Shown here piece by piece: positions 8,627-15,867 of a DNA stretch of 64,000 nucleotides (position 1 is the first letter of the stretch; each line of letters opens with the position of its first letter). The stretch lies in assembly GCF_004123795.1 (NCBI RefSeq), contig NZ_MSSM01000001.1, forward strand, positions 124,001-188,000, given 5' to 3'. The notes beneath the pieces were generated by a model. The model saw only the letters and a program-made list of their open reading frames with translations, had not been told where the DNA came from and did no database searches. The stretch comes from Lacticaseibacillus chiayiensis. Lineage in GTDB: Bacteria; Bacillota; Bacilli; Lactobacillales; Lactobacillaceae. The position numbers and the translations under genes are program-made.

Positions 8627-9804
8627 TTGAAATCTGAAAACTTAATGAATGCCCAGCGCTTTTTTAACGCCGGGATCGTGGACAAAGGTATGGTGACGGC
8701 AGCACTGGATGATGCTGTGAAGCATCTTGATTTAAACATGAAGGTGTTCGGCGAGAATTTTCCTGAGCCTCAACGGTGAACAACCGCTATGCGCCGATGA
8801 AAAATACGGAATGGACCAATGGCTTTTGGACCGGCCTGTTGTGGCTGGCTTATGAGTATACAGGTGACCACAAGTATCGTGCGTTGGCCGAAAAGAATGT
8901 CGCCAGTTTTGCTGACCGGATTGATCGCAAAGTTTCCGTTGATCATCACGATTTAGGCTTTTTGTATTCACCATCAGTGGTCAGTGCGTATCGGCTGACT
9001 GACAGCACGTTGGCAAAGGACACTGGGATCAAGGCGGCCGACCAGTTGCTCACGCGTTTCCATGAAAAAGGCGGCTTTATCCAGGCGTGGGGCGCAAAGG
9101 GCGCTAAGGATGAAAATCGGCTGATCATTGATGCGTTGCTGAATATTCCGCTGCTGTATTGGGTAACGAACGTGACTGGAGATTCTAAGTATCGGCAGGT
9201 GGCTGATCGCCATTACCAAACGGCGCTTAAGACAGTGTTTCGTGAGGACGGATCCACGTTTCATACTTATTTCTTCGATGATGCGGGGAATCCGTTACGT
9301 GGGGCGACGCGGCAAGGTTATGCTGACGATTCCGATTGGGCCCGCGGGCAGGCGTGGGCGATTTACGGGACGGCGTTGCACTACTATGACACGCATGATG
9401 CGGCCACATTTGACAGTTTCAAAGCCGTGACCAACTTTTTCTTAAATCGGCTTCCGGGAGATGATGTGCCGTATTGGGATCTGATTTTTCAAGACGGCAG
9501 TGATCAAAGTCGCGATTCGTCTTCAGCGGCGATTGCGGTATGCGGCTTGCATGAGATGTTGAAATATTTGCCGGAGTCGGATCCGGATAAGCCGGTTTAT
9601 CGGGCGGCAATGCATGCCCAGTTGAAGTCGCTGATTCAAAATTATGCGACGCCGGTGGACGGCCAAACTGCGGAACCGCTTTTGCTTCACGGCGTCTATT
9701 CATGGCATTCCAGTCATGGCGTGGATGAGGGGAATTTATGGGGCGACTATTTCTATATGGAAGCGTTGATCAGGTTTTATAAGGATTGGCAATTATATTG
9801 GTAG
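8627..9804 (+). pseudogene. second GH88 unsaturated glucuronyl hydrolase, frameshifted
   Basis: The start is TTG 8627 with AAGGAGG at 8614-8620. The first frame gives MKSENLMNAQRFF through VFGENFPEPQR and stops at 8777-8779. The next frame resumes as NNRYAPMKNTEWTNGFWTGL and runs to 9804. The join reads CCTCAACGGTG where CCTGCAACGGTG (Pro-Ala-Thr-Val) is expected, so a single lost G explains the break. Restored, it is about 392 residues with HHDLGF and IIDALLNIPLLYW, the two catalytic aspartate motifs. In streptococcal hyaluronan loci this enzyme is coded next to the same PTS order (B-C-D-A, YajC, heparinase-like). GTG 8776 could start a shorter protein that keeps both aspartates. If real, the lesion may leave the cassette dependent on the GH88 at 497. 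Confidence 0.85.
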
Positions 9805-9816
9805 GAGGCTTTTAAA

Positions 9817-10317
9817 ATGACGGAACCAAATATTAAGGCAGTACGGCTGGATGAGCGGCTGATTCATGGACAAGGACGGTTGTGGATTTCCAACCTCGGC
9901 GTCAACTTGGTGATCGTGGCCAATGACGAGGTCGCCAAAAGTCACATTCAGCAACAGTTGATGTCTTCATTAATGCCGGAGTCGGTGGGAATTCGCTTCT
10001 TTTCACTTCAAGAGACGATCGATAAGATTTTCAAAGCATCGCCGCGGCAAACAATTTTCATTATTGTCAAAACGGCGCAGGATGTTTTGACGTTGGCGGA
10101 AGGTGGTGTGCCGATCAAAGAATTGAACGTGGGCAATATTCATATGAAAGAAGGCAAAACGCGACTGACGAATTTTATTTCGGTGGATGCAGATGACCTG
10201 CACGCGTTGAGGACGTTGCATGAAAAGTATCATGTGGATTTGAACACGCGGACGACGCCGCTGGGGAACGATGTCGGATCGGATTTTGATTTAAACGATT
10301 ATGTTGCTAAGCATTAA
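9817..10317 (+). CDS. PTS mannose/fructose/sorbose-family IIB component
   Basis: 166 residues, cytoplasmic. VRLDERLIHGQG at residues 9-20 is the family signature and His17 is the phosphorylated residue. It accepts phosphate from IIA (gene at 12164) and hands it to the sugar crossing IIC/IID. Start ATG 9817 has TAGGAGG upstream. It is 12 bases after the GH88 gene and 145 bases before IIC; that gap holds a long palindromic repeat. In Firmicutes this PTS-GH88 pairing imports unsaturated GAG disaccharides, which I infer here. Confidence 0.9.
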   Translation: MTEPNIKAVRLDERLIHGQGRLWISNLGVNLVIVANDEVAKSHIQQQLMSSLMPESVGIRFFSLQETIDKIFKASPRQTIFIIVKTAQDVLTLAEGGVPIKELNVGNIHMKEGKTRLTNFISVDADDLHALRTLHEKYHVDLNTRTTPLGNDVGSDFDLNDYVAKH

Positions 10318-10328
10318 CACTTATGATA

Positions 10329-10447
10329 ACGCGTTCACCGGCGCAGAAGTCTGCGTGTCAGGATCTCCGGCGCAGTGGCCTGAAAGTCCGGGCCATCCCG
10401 CCCGACACTGCGTATACGCTGACCTGTAAGCGCGCCGGTTCACGCTC
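10329..10447. repeat. palindromic extragenic repeat family 1, copy A
   Basis: About 119 bases forming an imperfect hairpin, from CGCGTTCACCGGCGCAGAAG to GCGCGCCGGTTCACGCTC. It resembles the complement of the element at 20747-20864 and is also related to the one at 23694-23812. It ends directly before the AAGGGGGAG ribosome site of the PTS IIC gene, within the operon. Confidence 0.75.
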
Positions 10448-10462
10448 AAGGGGGAGAAAAGC

Positions 10463-11272
10463 ATGACCTATTCTATTGTTCAAGCACTTTTGGTGGGTCT
10501 CTGGGCGGCATTTTGTTTTGCCGGCCAGCAATGGGGCATTTACACCAACCGGGCATTATTTATTTCATTTGGTATCGGCTTGATTTTGGGTGATTTGCAA
10601 ACAGCTGTTGTTTTCGGGGCAACTGCGGAACTGGCCTTTATGGGCTTCGGGGTTGGTCCCGGGGGCTCAACCCCGCCTAATCCGTTGGGGCCAGGCGTGG
10701 TTGGCACGATCATGGCGATTTCGATTTCAGGGTTGAAACCGGCCGCGGCCTTGTCGCTGTCGTATCCGTTTGCGATTTTGATTCCATTCGTCATCACGTT
10801 TATTTTCTCGGTCAATGCCAACAACTTGGCATGGTCACGAAAGGCGATTGAAGAAGGCAAGTATCGGCGGTTCCATTTCCTGGCAAATACCACGTTGCTC
10901 GGGTTCATCATTTTCGCCTTCTGCTTCGGCTTTGCGGCGACCTTGAGTACGTCGGCGTTGAAGGTGTTCGTTCAGGCGATTCCGCAATGGCTGATCAGTG
11001 GTTTGACCGTTGCCGGCGGGTTGCTTCCGGCCGTTGGGTTCGCCTTAATCATGAGCACGATGGTCAAGAAGGAATATATTCCGGCGCTGATTCTGGGTTA
11101 CGTTTGCGTTGCCTATCTGAAGATGCCGGTTATCGGGTTAGCTTTTGCCGGGGCTGTATTGGCGTTCAACAACTATTACAATGGTCGCCGTGCTGATAAG
11201 AAGGATCATGGCACTAACGGCAACGATGACGGCAGTAACGAGAATGAAGGGGGTATTGAAGATGGCATCTAG
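10463..11272 (+). CDS. PTS mannose-family IIC component
   Basis: 269 residues of strongly hydrophobic sequence. The N-terminus (QALLVGLWAAFCFAGQQWGI) and the GFGVGPGGSTPPNPLGPGVVG loop near residue 70 are typical of the IIC membrane channel of this PTS family. The C-terminal tail is hydrophilic with Asn/Asp/Gly repeats. ATG 10463 has AAGGGGGAG upstream. Its stop overlaps the IID start by 11 bases. Together with IID it forms the sugar channel in the membrane. Confidence 0.9.
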   Translation: MTYSIVQALLVGLWAAFCFAGQQWGIYTNRALFISFGIGLILGDLQTAVVFGATAELAFMGFGVGPGGSTPPNPLGPGVVGTIMAISISGLKPAAALSLSYPFAILIPFVITFIFSVNANNLAWSRKAIEEGKYRRFHFLANTTLLGFIIFAFCFGFAATLSTSALKVFVQAIPQWLISGLTVAGGLLPAVGFALIMSTMVKKEYIPALILGYVCVAYLKMPVIGLAFAGAVLAFNNYYNGRRADKKDHGTNGNDDGSNENEGGIEDGI

Positions 11273-12077
11273 TCGCAAACCGGTTTTAACCAAAAAAGAT
11301 TATTTAAACTCCATTCTCCGTTCTTATGTCCTACAAAATGCCCAAAACTACGGCACCATGCAGGGAACTGGAATGGCGAACAGTATCATGCCGCAGTTGC
11401 GGAAAATCTATAAAGACGATGAAGCGGAGTTTAAGCGCGTGACAACGTCCAATTTGGAATTTTACAACACGAATCCGCAGCCATATCCGTTTGTGACCAG
11501 CATCATGCTTGCCATGTATGACAGTGGTCAGGATGAAAATGATGTGCGGGCGATCAAGTTTGCATTGATGGGACCGTTAGCCGGGATTGGCGACGCGCTT
11601 TCGCAATTCGGGTTGGCACCGCTGTTCAGTTCGATTTTTGCCTCCTTGGCACTTCAGGGGATGACCTGGGCGCCGATTCCGTTTATTCTGTGCTTGTTCG
11701 GCATCACATTCGGTGTTCGGATGTTGATGGGATACTTGGGCTGGAAAGTCGGCACGAGCATCATCGACACACTGTCGGATCGGATGGCGGCAATTGCCGA
11801 TGTCGCCAGCATGTTGGGCCTGACCGTGATTGCCGGGTTGTCGGTTTCTTTTGTGAAAGTCAACTTAGCCTGGCAGTATACGCAGGTGATCAAAGGCAAG
11901 ACGCAGGTCGTGGCGATTCAGACCATTTTGGATAAGATCATGCCGTACATGCTGCCGATTGCGCTCACGTATTTTGTTTATTGGCTGATTACCAAGAAAA
12001 AATGGACCATTTACAAGATTGTCATTTTGCTTTTTGTTGCCGGCGTCCTGCTATCGGTGCTGGGGATCTTAAAGTAA
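11262..12077 (+). CDS. PTS mannose-family IID component
   Basis: 271 residues. LRSYVLQNAQNYGTMQGTGM near residue 20, MGPLAGIGDALSQFGLAPLF near the middle and several C-terminal membrane segments are the IID signature. ATG 11262 lies inside the end of the IIC gene and has AGAATGAAGGGGG upstream; in-frame starts further back lie within IIC. It completes the membrane part of the transporter. The 86 bases after it hold a small hairpin (about 12090-12122, GGCCGTCG paired with CGACGGCT) that may reduce read-through into IIA. Confidence 0.9.
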   Translation: MASSRKPVLTKKDYLNSILRSYVLQNAQNYGTMQGTGMANSIMPQLRKIYKDDEAEFKRVTTSNLEFYNTNPQPYPFVTSIMLAMYDSGQDENDVRAIKFALMGPLAGIGDALSQFGLAPLFSSIFASLALQGMTWAPIPFILCLFGITFGVRMLMGYLGWKVGTSIIDTLSDRMAAIADVASMLGLTVIAGLSVSFVKVNLAWQYTQVIKGKTQVVAIQTILDKIMPYMLPIALTYFVYWLITKKKWTIYKIVILLFVAGVLLSVLGILK

Positions 12078-12163
12078 ACAGATGATGCATTCGGCCGTCG
12101 CAAACCTTTGTCGACGGCTGTTTTAGAAATTAACAAGGCGAAAAAATTGGAGGATTTGAACAC

Positions 12164-12634
12164 ATGAATTACGCAATGGCAGTTGTCGGTCACGGGCGCT
12201 ATCCAGAAGGGGTATTGTCCGCCTTGAAGTTGTTAATCGGTACCACAGAGGGCATGACCGCGTTTAATCTGGACGAAACCACGACTCACGAGCAATTCGA
12301 GCAGCGGTTAAAAAGTTTTCTTGATGAAAATGATCACGCTTTGGTCTTCGCTGACATGACTGGTGGCGCGCCACATCAAATAGTTGCGCGGCTGATGCTG
12401 GAGCAAAATCGGCCACACCAATACATTATTTCCAGTGCGCCATTGAACTTGATTTTGGATCTATACGCTAAAAATATGGGCGGCTTTGACGATGCCAGCG
12501 TTGATGAAACACTCCGGCATACCGTCACACTGTCAAAAGACTTGATTGAAATTTTGCCAGACAGAATGAAGACCAACTCTGATGAAGTGCCGGTGCCGGA
12601 TATTAAGCACGAAGATGAAGGAGATGGGATCTGA
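12164..12634 (+). CDS. PTS mannose-family IIA component
   Basis: 156 residues. AVVGHGRYPEGVLSAL near the N-terminus carries the phosphorylatable His at residue 10 and the DMTGGAPHQIVARL segment is the usual conserved loop. It takes phosphate from HPr and passes it to IIB. Start ATG 12164 has TTGGAGG upstream; its stop overlaps the start of the YajC-like gene (TGATG). Placing IIA after IID is the order used in GAG-type PTS loci. Confidence 0.9.
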   Translation: MNYAMAVVGHGRYPEGVLSALKLLIGTTEGMTAFNLDETTTHEQFEQRLKSFLDENDHALVFADMTGGAPHQIVARLMLEQNRPHQYIISSAPLNLILDLYAKNMGGFDDASVDETLRHTVTLSKDLIEILPDRMKTNSDEVPVPDIKHEDEGDGI

Positions 12635-12984
12635 TGACGGTGTGGCAAATTGCGTTGATTGTGATGGTGATCATTGTCTGTGCACTTTATCTAGTCGCGA
12701 TTCCGCTGGCGAAACGATCAGCCATGCGCAAACAGGCCAAAATGGTTGATCAGATGCATGCGAATCTGAAACCTGGTGATCAGATTGTTTTGATTGATGG
12801 CATTGTCGGGAAAATCAAACATTTGAATCAGGAAGACGTTCAAGTTGAAATTGCAGCTAATACCGTGATCACGGTTAAACGGATGGGGATTGCTGGTGTT
12901 GTGAAGGAGGCGGCGACAGGTGACGGAAACGAGTTGGACCACGTACATTCAGCAGTTGAGTCAACAGCGGCATCTCACGGATGA
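12634..12984 (+). CDS. YajC-like membrane protein of the PTS cassette
   Basis: 116 residues: one N-terminal membrane segment (residues about 3-25) followed by a YajC domain with MHANLKPGDQIVLIDGIVGKI and EDVQVEIAANTVITVKR. YajC is normally an accessory of the Sec translocase, but a copy inside GAG-uptake PTS operons is a recurring arrangement in streptococci. It starts at ATG 12634 with GAAGGAGA upstream. Its last 65 bases overlap the heparinase-like gene in another frame, an unusually long overlap. It may help insertion of the PTS or export of the LPXTG and lipoprotein products downstream; this is inference. Confidence 0.8.
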   Translation: MTVWQIALIVMVIIVCALYLVAIPLAKRSAMRKQAKMVDQMHANLKPGDQIVLIDGIVGKIKHLNQEDVQVEIAANTVITVKRMGIAGVVKEAATGDGNELDHVHSAVESTAASHG

Positions 12985-14851
12985 TGCTCGTAAAAATGCT
13001 GACCGATTGTTAAAGAACGAATTTTTATTTGACAGTCCTTATGCGATGGAACCAACGCAAGTGAGTTACACCATGGATCCGATTACCTGGCAGCAGACGC
13101 CTAATGGGGATCCGGAGTGGTTGTATATGTTGAAGCGCCAAGAGTATTTGCTGGATCTTTTGGAAGCTTATTACGAAACCGGCCGCAGTGACTATCAAGT
13201 TAAAATGAAAGCTTTGTTGTTTGACTGGCTTGATGAAAATCTGGCGGTGCCGGATACTTGGCGCACGATTGATACCGGCATTCGCTTGCTTAATTGGACG
13301 GGTGTTGTCGCGAATCTGTTGGAAGATCAGCAGTTAACCCATGAAGAGCAAGCCCGCATTGAAGAAGCCGTCAATGTTCAGGCGACATACTTGCAGCAAA
13401 ATTACACTGAAAAATTTGATATCAGTAACTGGGGTGTGTTGATCACCACGGGTATCTTGGTATATGCGGCGCGCTTTCCAGAGGTTTTACCGCGCGCGAT
13501 TGTCCAGTGGGCCCAGCAAAAATTTGAGACTGAACTGGATTTGCAAGTTGACGCGCAAGGGATGCAATGGGAACAGTCGCCGCTTTATCTACTTGAAGTC
13601 TGGCGGAGCACCCTAGCCGTCATTGCCGCACAGCAGCGAGCCGGGATGCCAGTCGCGCCGATCGTGCTGATAAAAGCCCGTGCCATGCAACAAATGATCA
13701 CGCAGTATGTGAAACCGGATTTATTGTTGCTGCAGCAAGGCGACACCGACGCGATTCGGATTGACAGCCTGTACCATGCGTCGGCAGCGCTGTTGCAACA
13801 ACCATCACCATTGCAGCAACGGTTGGCACCGGTGGTTGATTTTGCCTTGTTAGAGCTGAGGCATCAGGAATGGCAGGTGCCAAAAGCGGACGCGGAACAG
13901 TCGCTGTCAGAAGTATTTGCGGCGACCACGAGCGGCAATTACTTTTGGCGGTCTGGTTGGGATGCTAAAGCAGATTATTGGCATGTGTTTAATGGCAATT
14001 TAGGCAGTGGCCACGGACACGCAGCGCTGGGGCATGTCGATTTGACGATTGGCGGCCATGACGTGTTGGTGGACCCGGGTCGTTACACATATGTTGACGG
14101 GACTGAACGGCGACAGCTCAAGTCAGTGGCTGCGCATAATACGGTCATGCTGGATCAGCGGCCGTTTAGCTTGCCAAACGACTCGTGGAAGTATCGCTAT
14201 GTGGCGACACCAGTGCAGCATTCATTGATCGATTTTGGCGGCGGGCAGGTGGTTAAGCTGACGTTTCTTGATCAGGCACAGACGCAACCAGCGCTTGTCA
14301 CGCGGCTGTTGATCAGCTTAAGCCAAGAACGTTTATGGCTGGTCGTTGATATGATCCATCAGCCCGGGCGCCATTCGCTGAAACGGTTTTGGCAGGTTGC
14401 GCCGCAGTTAACTGTGACACAACAGGATCATGGCTATCAACTTGGTGAGGTGGCGAACTTTGCGACAACTGATACCCAAATGTGGACCAGTCAGCAGCTC
14501 TTTTCACCGCGGTATAACGAACTTGAGCACCTGACGCGGGTGGAAAGTGAAACGACATTTACCGATTTCACGGTGCAAGCGGCGGTGTTTGCGTCGCAAC
14601 AACAACCGCTGACTCTCACGCCGATTGCCGCGCAACACTCTGGCGATCGCCAAGCGCTTGTGCCGCAACGGCTAGCGGCTGGATTCCGCATTGATTTGGG
14701 CGAGGGACGCAACATTTTGGTGACCCTGCAACCGGAAAATACGATCGTTGGCCGCAAACTTTATTGGTTTGATGGTACCGAGGCGTATGGCAGTTTGAAT
14801 ATTTTTGAGCGGCAGGTACAGCAGGTCAAGCAACATTTTCAGGTGTTTTAA
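12920..14851 (+). CDS. heparinase II/III family protein
   Basis: 643 residues. The N-terminal half is an (alpha/alpha) toroid (YMLKRQEYLLDLLEAYYETG, WRTIDTGIRLLNWTGVV, NWGVLITTGILVYA), and the C-terminal half is the beta-sheet heparinase II/III domain with SGHGHAALGHVDLTIGGHDV and LVDPGRYTYVDG. No signal peptide is visible, so it acts in the cytoplasm on imported oligosaccharides. GTG 12920 has AAGGAGG at 12904-12910 and lies inside the YajC-like gene. Family role: eliminative cleavage of uronate-containing glycans; an exolytic role on short oligosaccharides fits its location after a PTS. Substrate (heparan, hyaluronan or chondroitin type) cannot be settled from sequence. Confidence 0.85.
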   Translation: MTETSWTTYIQQLSQQRHLTDDARKNADRLLKNEFLFDSPYAMEPTQVSYTMDPITWQQTPNGDPEWLYMLKRQEYLLDLLEAYYETGRSDYQVKMKALLFDWLDENLAVPDTWRTIDTGIRLLNWTGVVANLLEDQQLTHEEQARIEEAVNVQATYLQQNYTEKFDISNWGVLITTGILVYAARFPEVLPRAIVQWAQQKFETELDLQVDAQGMQWEQSPLYLLEVWRSTLAVIAAQQRAGMPVAPIVLIKARAMQQMITQYVKPDLLLLQQGDTDAIRIDSLYHASAALLQQPSPLQQRLAPVVDFALLELRHQEWQVPKADAEQSLSEVFAATTSGNYFWRSGWDAKADYWHVFNGNLGSGHGHAALGHVDLTIGGHDVLVDPGRYTYVDGTERRQLKSVAAHNTVMLDQRPFSLPNDSWKYRYVATPVQHSLIDFGGGQVVKLTFLDQAQTQPALVTRLLISLSQERLWLVVDMIHQPGRHSLKRFWQVAPQLTVTQQDHGYQLGEVANFATTDTQMWTSQQLFSPRYNELEHLTRVESETTFTDFTVQAAVFASQQQPLTLTPIAAQHSGDRQALVPQRLAAGFRIDLGEGRNILVTLQPENTIVGRKLYWFDGTEAYGSLNIFERQVQQVKQHFQVF

Positions 14852-14853
14852 GG

Positions 14854-15852
14854 ATGAAAAAGAAGAAAACAAGCCTTGAACTGCGGCTATTGTTGGGCTT
14901 ACTTTCGCTAGCGCTGACATTTTCGATCGGCGGCTGTCAGGCACTCAAGCCGACGGATGCGCTGGCCGTGGCGGGTACGCCGATTTCGACCAAAGTTTAC
15001 CGTTTATTCCTACAAAATGAAAAAGCCTTAACGGTCAATCGCTATGTTACCAAGTATCACGCCAAGTATGACACGCACTTTTGGCAGACAAAATACGGAC
15101 GCCAAACGCCGCAACAGGCCGCGCAAGTGCAGGCGATGAAAAAGCTGCGGCAGTTTGTGGTGGAAGATCAGGCGTTGGTGAAGGCAAAACTGCTGGACAA
15201 ACCGTTGGCGGAGTTTGCGGTTTTGAAGAAAACTAACGGCACCGGCGCGGATTTGACGGGAATGGCCGCGGCACAGAAACAGCATCGCGAGTTGATGTTG
15301 AAATTACAGTCGCAGTACGTTAAGGCACACCGTAAGTCGGTGACGGAGAAGCAGCAAGGGGGTTTTTATAGCCACAACAAAAGCAAATATTGGGCGCGCC
15401 CGAATGTCATCCATTATGAAACACTGACTTTTAACCGGGGAAAAATCAATAATCTTAGTGATTTTACCGCGATGATTCAGCAGGTTAACGGCCAGCAAAC
15501 TGATTTGGCCAGCGTGCAGAAGGTATTTGGCGCAGCAGGTTTCCAAGGGCAGCTGAACCAAACCGATTCGCTGCATGATGCCGACCAATATTACGGCGCC
15601 TATTTGCGGGCGACCAATGACCACACCGGGCAGATTGGCCAGATTTTTGCGGCATGGTTGTCGGATCGGAAAATGTGTCTTGTGCGCGTCACGAAATCAG
15701 TACATGGCGGCTTTGTCCCATTTGCCGATGTGCAAGAAGATGTGACGGCGAAAATTTTGCAGAAGCAACTGGCCGAGACGCTAGCGAACCGAGCTAAACA
15801 TGCCGGCGTGAATGGTGATCCAGCCGTACTTGCCAAGGAAACGTTAGCGTAA
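14854..15852 (+). CDS. PrsA/SurA-like foldase lipoprotein
   Basis: 332 residues. Positively charged start, a hydrophobic stretch and the lipobox SIGGC give a lipoprotein with Cys28 as the lipid-modified residue. After it, DALAVAGTPISTKVYRLFLQ is the typical start of PrsA/SurA-type N-domains, and a long helical region follows. A complete PpiC-type isomerase domain is not obvious in the middle part, so it may be a chaperone without isomerase activity. It lies 2 bases after the heparinase gene and 15 bases before the LPXTG gene, so its most likely client is that large surface protein. It would sit on the outer face of the membrane. Confidence 0.7.
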   Translation: MKKKKTSLELRLLLGLLSLALTFSIGGCQALKPTDALAVAGTPISTKVYRLFLQNEKALTVNRYVTKYHAKYDTHFWQTKYGRQTPQQAAQVQAMKKLRQFVVEDQALVKAKLLDKPLAEFAVLKKTNGTGADLTGMAAAQKQHRELMLKLQSQYVKAHRKSVTEKQQGGFYSHNKSKYWARPNVIHYETLTFNRGKINNLSDFTAMIQQVNGQQTDLASVQKVFGAAGFQGQLNQTDSLHDADQYYGAYLRATNDHTGQIGQIFAAWLSDRKMCLVRVTKSVHGGFVPFADVQEDVTAKILQKQLAETLANRAKHAGVNGDPAVLAKETLA

Positions 15853-15867
15853 AATGGAGGATGAAGG

